From the NCBI RefSeq assembly GCF_034140825.1, contig NC_089041.1, forward strand, positions 3,234,001-3,298,000: a stretch of 64,000 nucleotides of DNA, given 5' to 3'. Each line of letters starts with the position of its first letter. Position 1 is the stretch's first letter. Under the pieces are notes generated by a model. It searched no databases and had not been told where the DNA came from. It saw nothing but the letters and a program-made list of their open reading frames with translations. Source of the stretch: Oryza sativa Japonica Group (lineage: Eukaryota > Streptophyta > Magnoliopsida > Poales > Poaceae). This document shows positions 31,982 through 50,700 of the stretch, in pieces. The position numbers and the translations under genes were made by a program.

Positions 31982-32984
31982 GATAGAAGTATGAAATCGG
32001 AAACCTAAGGGACAAAACTAGGGCGTAAAATAACACATTGATCTATAAGCAAAACAAACTTTATATGACAAGTGTGTAAGACTCAAAGTAAGACTAAAAT
32101 CCATAGGCATGAGCCGTTTACATCAAAATACAAGTGTGTAAGACTCAAAGTAACATAACCTCTATATTACTAATCCAATCGTGATACGAGGTAAGCTCAT
32201 ACAAGACCAGTGACCAATCTAGCTCCCGGGCTAGTCAAGCAGCCACCAAGACCCCGCCGCCGGCAACTCCACTGTTAATTAGTGAAAATGCTTGCAAAAT
32301 ATTGCTAAGGACTAACAAGGAAATCGCTATGCAAACGACCCAGCTGTCCGACACACGTACGACCGAATTTAATCAACTATTTGCAAACGACCGCAGTGCA
32401 CATGAACATACTCTCCTTGATTGATATACGGCCATATATCTCTACTTGTACATGAGTTTTATAACTAGATTGTATGCATAACAATACTCAGACTAACAAA
32501 AACACTCCATATTATCTATAAAAAGAAACAAGTACACTCCATCTTTCGCTGCTGCGGGCTCCCCCCCCATGGCTAACACTCTCACAAGTCACAACCACCA
32601 AAGTGCCTTTAAAAAAAACAATTAATACTAATCCTCCACGCCCAGCCAAAACCGCAACAGAAATCCAAATCCCCAATACGCAAGCCACATCTCCACAGCC
32701 ACGCGGCGGCAGCCATCCACCCACACCACACCGCTGCTCGCGCCGCTTGGCTGGCAGCAACCACAGCAAGCAAAGCAAGCAGTCAAAGAAACGGCTACCC
32801 AGCCAGCCAAGCACAGCAGCAGCAGCATCACATATACCCAAGCCCCGACGAGTCGACGCCCCAAATTCCTCCCCGGAAAATTTTACAAATCCCAGCGATC
32901 AAACGAAGCGAAGCCACAACACACAGCTCACTTCCCGCACGCATCCTCGCCCCCCAGATCCCATCTCGCCCTCGCCTCCGGGCG
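31982..32984. other. Intergenic DNA and 5' leader of the ubiquitin protease gene
   Basis: A 24-bp direct repeat (ACAAGTGTGTAAGACTCAAA and following bases) occurs near 32069 and 32131. From about 32600 the sequence becomes C-rich with many CCACACC/AGCAAAGCAAGC words, consistent with a promoter and 5' UTR without a TATA box. No separate gene is seen. Confidence 0.45.
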
Positions 32985-39557
<6,573 letters not shown>

Positions 39558-42500
39558 TCAAGATACAGCTGCAATACATCAAATATTTTTTCGGGATGTT
39601 TTGCCAAGTCTAGATCTTCCTACATATTCAACATATGGGGCACTTGAATCTCTCAAGTCACTAACCTATACAATAGCATGTACAGATTCAATTGCCGACA
39701 GGAGAACAAAAGACCTAGCTAATGAACTATTCTTTTCCAGATTCTTTTTGTACATGGCTTGGGGGTCCTACAATGTAATTGCCTGCTAGTGATTAGCCTG
39801 GGTTCTACAAAATTCTTTTTGTCACCGAATTGTTGCCAATAATTTTTAAAACGATGTAACCTCTCCTTTTTAATTAACTCGTGTGATCGATCTGTTCCTG
39901 TCGCGAGTGCGACGCCATAGCTACTCCTGTGTTGCTCCATCCATGAATGGCTATTTGCCAATTCCTGAGAGTCAGATGGCACTGACATGATGATCATTGA
40001 AGGTCTGAAAACCCCATTCTGTAGCTTTGCTTTATGGACCAGGAAAATATATACATGATCATCTCTGATTCCGACCTATCTCCAGAACTCTGCTGTTTGA
40101 CAAATAACAGAAGATTATTGCTGTCCTCAGTGCTGTTTGGCCTGATTGCCTTGGACAAATATTCTGACATATCTCAACAACATCTTTTCTGCCTTGACAT
40201 ACCACAGGACCAGACCAGGTTGGATGGGCATCAGAGCTTTATGTGCAACAAGGTGTCCTGGACAAACTGTGTTCTGAATGACAACTCCATACCCCAGGTA
40301 CAGTGAACAGCTGATCTTCATGTGCAAGCTAATATGCTAATTCCCTCCTTTTACCCATGTTTTTTCTCTCTCTGAAACTTTGTGCGTTCGTTTGTGCTTG
40401 TGTTGTCAAGGTTGTCATCTGAAGGGAGACGATGTTTCCACTCACTAGCTGCAGTCGGCAACTGTTCAGGTAGGGCTGATAATCTCTTAAGTGATTCATT
40501 TTTGCTACTTTATTATCTTAGTTTCGATCCAAAGAGTACTGGTGTCTGGTTATCTTATGGTCCACGTACCTTTTTTCTGAGATAATGGAAGAAAACTTTC
40601 GGACGCGGCCATATCTGATAGTACCTACTTGTAGCCTGCACGAATTCTATTCGTATTTGAGATCTTTTTTTCCCCGTTTTCGCAGGGAAGAACAGATTGA
40701 AAAAAAAGATGAACAAGCCCTGATAAGGATGACAAAATACAATCAATGAAGAGATTGGTGTGTGAGCTGTAGAGTGAAGGGAGAGAGACCCACATGAATG
40801 GTCAGATCCATGATAGGATTGGGCACCTGATGAAGCGAGACCCCCCTCCCCCCCCCTCTCCTCCCCTCTGATGGAAGAAGACCAAAGCATTGCATTTGCT
40901 GCTCTGCTACTACGCCTGCATCGCTGTCCGGGGCCCAAGCTCCAAGTACAATCTATCAGCGTCTACAGTATCCTAACATTGATGGTGGTCACGATTGATA
41001 CGGTGCCTGCTCCTTCAAGGTAAACAACACTGTCCTGTGTGTTTCAGTAAACTTTTTTCTACAGTTACCAGCTACTAGATAGGTGATCGAGCTAGCTAGC
41101 AACTGATCTGGAGCATCTTGTACGGTGTTCTGATAGAGAAGTTGTGGCCTTGCAGTGAGAGCTACAGGGTACTAGTTATGATGCTGTAGATCCCTGCACG
41201 GTGTTGGAGCAACAAGTACCATTCCAGTTTATTTAATTCCAGCCCTTTGGAGGCAAGAACCAGAGAGGTAATTCTCTTTCTTTCTTGGCAAAGACAAAAG
41301 GGTATAGTTGGGTCACCTGGTTCTCATAGTAGTGTTTCGAGAGATTCAAGGCTAGCTAGCTAGTTTGGTTGATTCATTTACCCCTCAAAATTTTGGTAAA
41401 GTAATAAAGACAAACATTTGATAAACAGCTTACTCTAGTAAGATTGGGCTGGGCTAGCTGATATATTCATCTCACATTAATTAACACTATTTGGCACCAA
41501 CCACCAAACCAAAGTACCAAACACAATCACTTCATTTCTGTCCTTACCAACATTTTGGCACTATGCAGTATTGGCAGTATTAACCAAGTTTTGATAGAGA
41601 GATTAGAACCAAACACTGAAATCCTAGCAAGGGAATACTACCCAGATGAGATAGGTTAGTGTGAGCCATGCATGTTAACGTTAACCACAAGCCACACCTG
41701 TTCTACGATTGGACTAGAAGCCACCGGTTGACAAGAAATTTACGCAATTGACCTAATTAATTGTCATCATGACAGCTACTATCATCAGATAGATGATCTT
41801 TAATTATTGCTAAACACAAACGCGGAGAGCGGCATTATTATTCATCCATCGCCGATAATGTTATTGTAACAATCAAATCAAAATATTTGACCGTGCATAC
41901 GTCAAGCTAACGACCTGGTTCAGTAATATTGTGCCTAGCTAGCCAACAATCAGCCAAAGCTTTTGAATTGAAGAAGACTGGTTTTGAGGTTTAAAAAATT
42001 ATATGAAAAACTAAAAGATGAACACCCGATATCTATTTGATAACTAGCTAGCAGATTTTTCCGTACAATTTTGTATGGACCTAGATTTTAAAAATAAAGT
42101 AAGATTTTATAAACATCTCTTGCTTCTTTTTTATAAATATTAATTACAATTGTATATTATTGTATACAACTAATATCGATAATATATTTTTCTAGAAAGT
42201 CACGATTAAACAGTGTAAATTTATATATTTTTCTCCAACTAATATGGTATAATTTCTAGGCATATAGAGAAGGTGCATTGGCCTCTTTAGTGTAACACTC
42301 AACACATAGCCTCCAAAATCCATGTTAGTCCACTCTTAATAATGTTGAACAGGCCCATGTTTACATAGTATCCACTTACTTTTTATTACCATCCTACGTG
42401 TAAAAGGTTACATATAGTTCCGCTTCATTTAAAAGGGTTAAACTGGGGTAAGGTAGCATTAAACCACCACTAGAAACACATCTAGCCACACGGACCTAAA

Positions 42501-45500
42501 CCACACATCACCACACTACAAGATACAAACAAAAGGGCTAGGATGTTACATTTAGCCCTGCCTTTGTATATAATAGATGGATTCAAATTCTTGCTGGTAG
42601 TATATATCTTCCATTGCTGCCTGATCAGAACTTGAAGCTCATAGACCAACCACCGAACGTACCACACATAGAACGACTACCAAGCAACAGTAAAACGACG
42701 ACTGACGGGATGTACACAATGAAACTAAAAATGCCGGGGACCGGGTTGGTAGCTGTAGCCGGTGATCGAGAAGAGAGTAAAAAAAAAAAGAGAAATCAAA
42801 GCAGATCGATCGACGATCGATCGATCAAACAGTGTGGCAATATGTATCCGGGCGGTGTACGCGGAACAGGGAGAGGACAAAGTAAAGTGGCCAGTCTGCC
42901 GGCCATGTAGTGGCTTGGTTAAATTGGCAGGCGTACGCCAAGGCTGCCACCCCATTTCCGATCGAGCACATGCATTCATGCATGATATGCAGTGCAGGCA
43001 TAGCTTGCTACTGCATGCATGCCCGCCCTGGACCCTGGCTAGCTACTAGCTTTGCTGATACATGTCAAGAATGGCACCTGTTTCCTGCAAGAGAAAAGGA
43101 CAAAGGAGAGGCCACATGTATGTATATATATGATACTCCATTATATATGAGCTAAGCTTATCAAGATTCATGGGGGAGGGAGTTGTTCTTTGCATGCATA
43201 TGTAGCCCTGGTCTCTTGGTTCCTACTAGCTACTTCCCTTTTAATTTCCAGGGTACTGTTTGAGGTGAACAGGGCTGTTCAGGAGTCCTTCAAAATGAAA
43301 AGAAAAAGGATCGTCATTGTAATCTAGTACATAAGTCCTGTGGAGAAATCCATATATTTTTCAGAAAAAAAATCTTTGCAAAGTTTTTGCGAGATCGATG
43401 AAATCTTGAATTGCTAAATTCGTTTGACTTTGAATTTTGAAATTGTTTTGAGTTATTCAAATTTACAAATCAAAACTTTTGTAATCTCTATAGTAAAAAA
43501 ATATTTGACGCTTACGACAAAATTCGTTAAACTTCGAATACTCCAACAATCAATTTTAAAATCTAATAAGTTTATGATATTATAATAACACTTCTCAAGG
43601 AATATCTACTCATATCAATTTTTTTATTTTTAAACCAAGTATTTTGAGAAATTATTGATTGAATCTTATTCTAAACATCAAATATATTTTTTAGGGAATA
43701 GTTCTTCTCTGGTCTTGTCGGTAGTGTGGTATAGCTGGAGAAAGGGGATATGTACCACCAAACATATCCATATATATATTCTATTATTATATTCTGGAAA
43801 CAGTTCCAGATCTCTGTATCAATTCGTTTTTCAGCCATGTCTTTTAGGTATAGCCATACTTTTAGAGAATCATATAGTCGTAATAGTAAGAGTTATGAGC
43901 TGCTCCATGCTTTACTGCAGAGATAAATCCAAACGTTTTCTGTTCGGTAGGGTCTGTCAGCGAGGCAGCTGGACTCAAAAGCAATGCACAAATCTATACT
44001 CCTACAGTTTTGTGGATTCACATTGTAGTGAAAGGGCATCAGTAGCTGAGAATTGGTTAGGCATATACTCCTACATTAGTTTTGGTTAGGCATGCATCTT
44101 GTCAGTCTCTGGACCCTGCTGATGAGACTTTGATGAGGATCCAATCTGTCCAATTGAGGTGACATTTCCTGAGCAGAGGCATCGTCCAATCAAGAACCGG
44201 TACGGTACATCATCCCACTTGCTGCACCATCTCTGTATATTATTTTTAAGATTAAATTGCATTAGGTACACAGGCAAACTCATCAAACGGTATATTATAT
44301 ATATTGATTTATTTTTTGTAGGGGATAATACAACCACCTGCTGCAGGTTCACAAGCTAGCTATCCATGCATGGAATTGTTGCCTTGTGTGTGGAAATGGA
44401 CTAGCATGCTAAATGAATGGTACAACCCTTTTTTCTGCAACTGTACTTGGTATCCTGTGCTCATGTCTGCATCAAACATTTACTCAAGATGAATGATTGA
44501 TAGGTCAAAATAAGGGGTTGGAAATTAACAACCAGCTGTTGTCGGTACTGTGTATTTTTCAGTTATACTATAACAATTTGGAAAGTGAATAAAAATGTAA
44601 GAACCTATATATACGTTGCAACTGAAAATAGATCGATCATTGTAAATAGTTTTGTTGCAGAACGAACTAATTGATCTAGAGATAATATATAGTGGACCTT
44701 TCCTTTATTTCTATTGATATATGTGTATATTAGTACCATCAAAACAAAGTTAACTTACAGTGTAATATAAATATGACCAGCACGAAGTCATATGGACAAA
44801 AAGTTGTTTACCTACGATTTCTTATTACATATTATAAAAGAATGAAAGGATAAACCAGTAGCATTCGGATGAGTATAAACGCTAAGAGCTACTTTTGATT
44901 CCATGATTATTATCGTTGTTGTTTGTCAACTATAGTACATGCGGATCACTTTTATTGTACTTGATGATAAGAACTCCTGATCACGCAGTAAGTTTTTTTT
45001 ATATATCAACCATTTAAAAATGTGGAAATAATATATTTCGAATGGTGGTGTAGACCCTGCCACGTATATATATTTAGGGAAAATGGAGTTGACGAATATA
45101 ATATATGCATGGAATTAACAAGAGAATACCTCGGACCACCTGTTCACTGGCCTTTTGAGGATTATATATTATTCCCACAGCAAAATGCTTGCTTGGTACA
45201 TAGAGGAGTTGATTTATAGAGAGGCATATCATTAGGTTAATTAGTTTATAACCTAGAACACATACATATGCATGCCATATATATGTGCATATATGCCGCA
45301 TAGTTTAATAATAATATACCACATACATGTTCTTAGGTAATTAATATAAGGAATCCAATTATAAGGCAAATCGCTTTATTCGTAAAATCATTTCCTGCTG
45401 GTCCAATCTTCCCTGATTATATGCCCCACGGCAAACAAAAAAATGCCATTAATTAAGTCGATCATTGTTCTTTTTTTTTTCCTTTTGCTTTTGGCATGGA

Positions 45501-45797
45501 TGATGACAGAATGACAGTGGCAATGAGGCGATCCCATTGACGTGCCTGTCATCATATCACAAACTCCAATTAACTTAAAGCGCATGATGATGAGTAGTTG
45601 CTCCCATCTTGATGTACAATTTTCAGTCTCTTTAACATTGCTGCTTGTTCCTCCCACCTTGATATATATTATATATACAATTTTTACCATATTTCAGGGT
45701 GAAGTGGATGGGGGCCGGGACCATCCATAAGTTGATCATATCAGGGATATCGATATTTGTTCAGCCAATATAATGTGCACCACTGGTATATACTACT
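39558..45797. other. 3' UTR of the protease gene and about 6 kb of gene-free DNA
   Basis: 39558 to roughly 40000 is probably 3' UTR. The rest has no frame with a domain or coherent splice structure on either strand, and I saw no tRNA or recognisable microRNA hairpin. Local features are GATCGATC-rich palindromic words at 42804-42828, clusters of GCTAGCTAGC, and a C-run near 40845. Much of it should be distal 5' regulatory DNA of YAB1, but I cannot point to elements. Confidence 0.5.
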
Positions 45798-46000
45798 TCC
45801 GTCCCAAAATAAGTGCAGTCGTGGATATCTGTGTCTAATGTTTGACTGTCTGTCTTATTTAAAAAAATTATGAAAAAATTAATAAAATTAGTCACAAAAA
45901 GTATTATTCATGTTTTATCATCTAATAACAATAAAAATACTAATCATAAATTTTTTTAATAAGACGAATGGTCAAACGTTGGACATGAAAGTGCAAAACT
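45798..46000. mobile_element. Stowaway-like MITE, right end missing
   Basis: It starts near ACTTCCGTCCCAAAATAAGT and contains CTGTCTTATTTAAAAAAATT and AATAAGACGAATGGTCAAAC, as in the fragment at 1791-2005. The terminal GGGACGGAGGGAG expected at the right end is absent. Confidence 0.55.
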
Positions 46001-46715
46001 GCTGATCGCACCCAAAGCTGCTAGCTAGTAGTACCTCCACTTACCAGAAACCGGGTTAGCCCTGACGGCTAAAAACCGTCAAGAATAAACGAATGGAAGG
46101 GGATGCTTGATCCTGTAGCCCCATCTCAAGTGACGTGCAATATACTGTACATAAATGTGTACATGAACTTGAATTGTTGTATTATAGTCTATATACCACT
46201 ATATACATTGATAAGACAAGAACAAAGGGTTTTGGAACTTTGTTCTTCATCGAGGGAATTAATAGCATTAATACAAAAATCGTACATTGTTTTGTTTGAC
46301 AGATTAACAGTATAATGCAATGTTATATTTAATTCATGTTTTTCTTGACTCCGTAAAGATAGTCAATAAAGTTGTGCATGCATGGCTTTCTTGTCAATAA
46401 ATGTGATTCTTGCACATTGTGCATACCAGTCACACATTTTCCATTTTGTTGATGTTGTTAGGCCCAATGTTATTTGGTATGAAAATGATGCCATACTGCC
46501 ACACACAAACGAATGCGAGATGACAACCAACGTTAAACAAAAAAAAACAGAACCTATCTGCTGATCAAAGACAAACCCTGCAAGCCAGTAACGGTAATGC
46601 ATGCAGTAGTACTGCACTAAACAGCAGAAGTCCTAAATAATTAATTCACCATGGAATATTAAGCCCCCTGGCAACGTAGACTCTTCTCCTACCACTCATT
46701 CTCCCAAATAAGCTA

Positions 46716-47256
46716 CCCACTCCGTCCAACGATATAAGCATTTCTAGATTGTTAAGTACTCCCTCCATTCCAAATTGATATACATATAGTTTTTTTGAGG
46801 TTATTCCTAAATGATCTACATATTTGTGTTCATTCATTAGGTCTATTCGTTATTTGTGCATTGGAGTAAATGGACATTGATGCATGCATCCATGCACACA
46901 AGTATTTATAACCCACATGCAATATCTTGATTTGTTATTGGCTAGGAGATAGTGGGGATGGTGCATGCATCTAGCTTGTTGCTAGAGTAAATATAGTATG
47001 AGAGAGTTATTAGCTTTTCTTGGTCTTGGTGTACATATGAAATATGTAGATCAATTTGGAATGGAGGGAGTAAATGTGAAGGTTAAGGAGAAAAGACTTT
47101 AGTCTCTCTCGTTTAATGAGAGATTGATGGTTGGGGATGGAAGGGTGATTGAGAGTAAGAATTGGAGGTGATTGGTGTAACAAGTACACAAGTGTATGAA
47201 TGCTATTATTAATTCTTGGATAAAATTCAAATGCTTATATTGTTGGACGGACGGAG
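46716..47256. mobile_element. Stowaway-like MITE carrying a nested MITE, upstream of YAB1
   Basis: The left end CCCACTCCGTCCAACGATAT and the reversed right end CTCCGTCCGTCCAACAATAT are inverted repeats, with TA on both sides. A second complete MITE (46759-47071) is inserted 43 bp inside the left end. The right end lies about 510 bp before the YAB1 ATG and about 350 bp before its TATA-like box. Confidence 0.75.
46759..47071. mobile_element. Nested Stowaway-like MITE
   Basis: Left end CTCCCTCCATTCCAAATTGA and right end TCAATTTGGAATGGAGGGAG, exact complements over most of their length, with TA on both sides. It is 313 bp and the complete counterpart of the truncated copy at 2098-2407. The good terminal match suggests a fairly recent insertion. 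Confidence 0.8.
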
Positions 47257-47607
47257 TACTAGCTATATAGCTAGTCACACCAGCATTTGCTAATTGGCTG
47301 CTCATCTGCTGTACCCACATTTCATTTGGCCTTGATCTTTCCAACCTCTCCTTGCACTCAGCTTGCAGCTTAGCTAGCTGCACACACTGTCCTCCCACAA
47401 GACACCCCACCAAACACCTTTTCTTCCTCCCTTTCTTGTGTGTGCCCCCACTCAGATCAGCCAGCAGCTGGTAGTACCCTCTCTAGCTTATTGCAGGGCC
47501 ATATCCTCTGCTAGCTTAGCTTCTCTCACAAACCCCTTAATTCCATCTCATAGACAGCCAAAAGGGTCAAGAGGAAATTGGGTTTGTGCTCTCCCCAAAA
47601 TCCTCCA

Positions 47608-47614
47608 TATATAG
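47608..47614 (+). promoter_or_regulatory. Candidate TATA box of YAB1
   Basis: TATATAG lies 156 bp before the YAB1 ATG, followed by pyrimidine-rich sequence (TCTCTCCCTTGCTTGC). This predicts a 5' UTR of roughly 125 bp. Confidence 0.45.
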
Positions 47615-47769
47615 TGCACAGGAGGCATCATTCTGTTCATACATATCTCTCCCTTGCTTGCTTTGCTCCTGGATATATAGCTAGCTTCTTTCTTTCTTCC
47701 TCTCTCCCTGTGTGGCACGCGCCTCCAATCGATCTCTTCGGTGAGTAGACGCATCGAGATCGGGGGGAA

Positions 47770-50700
47770 ATGTCGGTCCAGTTTACATCGGAGCATGTTT
47801 GCTATGTCAACTGCAACTATTGCAACACTATCCTTGTGGTATCGTCTTCCTCCCTCATCTCTTTCTCTCTCTAGCTCTCTCTCTCTCTCTCATATCTTGT
47901 GTATTTCTGTTCTAATTTGAGGTGTTTGCCGGATCTATATGGGGAGTTCAATTTTTTTGTATATTTTTTTGAAGGGGCTAATGCGTGCATGCTGTAGTCC
48001 ATGCATAGAGGTAGCCTAAGCTAGGGGAAAATAAGCACCCTAATCAAGTATGCTAGCTACTTGTTTACTAAACTAATTGCACTTTGTTTTGTCCTGGATA
48101 AGTTTGTAATTTTATATTTCTGGAGAGTTCTCCAGTACATCGAAATCCAGCAATCCGGTCTTTTTGCATAAACTTCCATGTACATGGTAACAGAAATGCA
48201 CAGATTTTCTTTATGGCAAACATAAAATCATATAAATAGAAGGATATTGCAAACATACTTTGTACTATTTCTTTTCATCTTCTCCAACTTTTCAAGAAAA
48301 AAAAATCCATATCTTCCACCCAAGGGTGTCATTTTTGTATCTCCTTGAAACAAGACTGTTTCTCTCTGACTTGATCCACCTTGTACGGTTTTAATTTATT
48401 TTTACAGAAGGGATAAACTCTTCTTGGTTTTGGATGAGAACCAACATATTTGTATATATCCTATAGCGGTGCATTATCCAGATCCAACACTATTTGATTA
48501 TATTCTTTCGCTCATCAGGCAAAATATCTTGTACAAAATGGTAATTTTCCTTGGAAAGAATGCTTGATTTGCTCATAGAGAAAAAAAAAAGTATTGTCCC
48601 CGACATACATAGTTTTTCGACGCATGGGGTCATACACATTTTTGGAAGGAACATGTACATAAGATAATATTATCTGAGAGCTTTCTCATGTATGGATCTA
48701 CTATACTACCACAAAAAGAAAGAAATAATTTCAGGTCAAATTAAACTTTTAGATGCGTGCAGGTGATTAAAGCTAGCATCTTTAACCATTAATTATTGCC
48801 TCTCTAGCTTTAGCTAGCTGCTCCATGCGATAATACCCCAGTGTCTGTACTGTGCTGCACACTTGGAGCTATTCCTCTGATTATTGGCTGTGCCCTGAGT
48901 GTGCCCACCTCTCCAAAACCGAAATTTTTTATGAATAAACAAATTTTAATTAACAAAAAAGGCTTTAAGCTGCTGCCTGTTGCTACCACATCCTGCAGCT
49001 TTGTCTCTCATTCTGCACATGTGCAGAAAGAAGTGGATCTGCCTGTCATGTCATTTTCCTCTTTGTTGATGTTTGCGCAGGTGGGTCTCTTCTACATACT
49101 CTCTCTAGCTAGCTAGTAGTAGTAGCTATATTGTGTGTGTGTGAGTATGCAATATATATGCATGCGTCTCTTAGTATGTGTTGTGCTGAAAGAGAGGAGA
49201 GTGTGACATGAACTTTTAACTGTAAAAGAAGTGTGACATGAACTTTTAACTGTAAAGATGCCTCCTCTTTTTTCATGCTTTTTTTTTGGAAAGGATGATT
49301 GTACTGTTCACACGACCAAATCTAACTTACCTAAGTATAGATCTCAGTCATCTGCACATAGATTTCTCTATCTCAATCTCAAGATCTGTCTCTCTGCTGT
49401 GTCTCTCTCTTCCTGTTTGTTTGTGTGTGTGTGTCTGACTGATGAGATGAATCTAGGGAGATATTCTTCTTTAGACCTGATTGAGATGTCATGTCTCTGC
49501 CTCCTGGAGGCCTTGAGTGTGTGAGATGCATCATGCATTGCATGGTAGTAAGAGAAAACATGCATATATGGCTCAAGCTTCTCCAGGCAAAGAGCTAGCT
49601 AAGCTCTCAAAAGGGAGACACACTTGGGAAAAGGTGTTATTTGTGCATGATGGCCAAATAGGACTCAAAAGACGATATGGATATGAGACATGGTGCAACT
49701 TTTGACATTCCTAGCTACTAGCTAGCTACTTTGTCATCACACATATATATTGACTACATACACATATATATTGACTACATACACACATACACATATATAT
49801 TGTGAAACGGTACGTAGCCTAGTGGTTGCAGTGACCTGAGTAACACCCCAAGGTTCTGAGTTCAAATATCCATAGAAGTGAATTTTAGATTGGGTTATAT
49901 TATGGATGGCTAAGTTCTCTGTGTGATAGGCTAAGTTCCTAATTTAAAACGGGTTATTTGTGCTTGATAGGCTAAGTTTTTATCCAATTGGATATAGAGG
50001 CCGGGTAAAAAAATACACTTCTCTAAAAACACACACACATGCATTGGCATTTGACAATTAATATATATGGATATATACTTCAATTAATCTTGTAGCTGCA
50101 AGGCTACTATTTTTTTTCCAGCAGCATGGTCATCTACTCACCTCTTATTTGCAGTGCATGACTGAACACTGTTGCAGAGAACACATTGAATTATTTGAAG
50201 AGAGACCAGACGGTAGCATACGTTGATATACATGTTCAGGCCAATGCTGATACATATAGCTAGCAAGCTAGCTAGCATAGCATTTTAGCATTATTTGCTT
50301 GGATTCTTGTGGATCGATCTGCGATAAATAATTTTATGAACAGTTATATCTTATACCACTATTTAAGAATCCAATGAATTTGGACGAAGGGACTAGGGAG
50401 TCAATTAATTAGGACCAGGAGGTAAACAATAATACTGTGTGCTTGTGTGGTAACTCTACCAGACTTATTAATTGGAGCTACATATTCCATGTATATATAT
50501 ATGTCATGAAATCCTATTTTTTTCTGTTTTACGTTTCTGATAGAATTACCCCTATATATTTTTATTAATAAGTTTGTTATGCATATAATAAATCACAGTG
50601 TTCTGAGAGAGGAAACGAAAAAAATGTAAATGGATAGATATTATAGGAAAATATAAGAGATTGTGTTTTACTCAATCAAAAAAAAAATCAGAAATGTGGT

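Noticed and set aside
42804-42828. GATCGATC-rich palindromic cluster as a regulatory operator
   Set aside because: Short palindromic tetranucleotide runs are common in rice intergenic DNA and nothing ties this one to a factor.
43655-44089. 144-codon frame upstream of YAB1
   Set aside because: AT-biased composition, no domain, no start context and no splice partners.
49815-49871. Possible tRNA gene
   Set aside because: A- and B-box-like words are present but no cloverleaf forms; it fits a SINE better.
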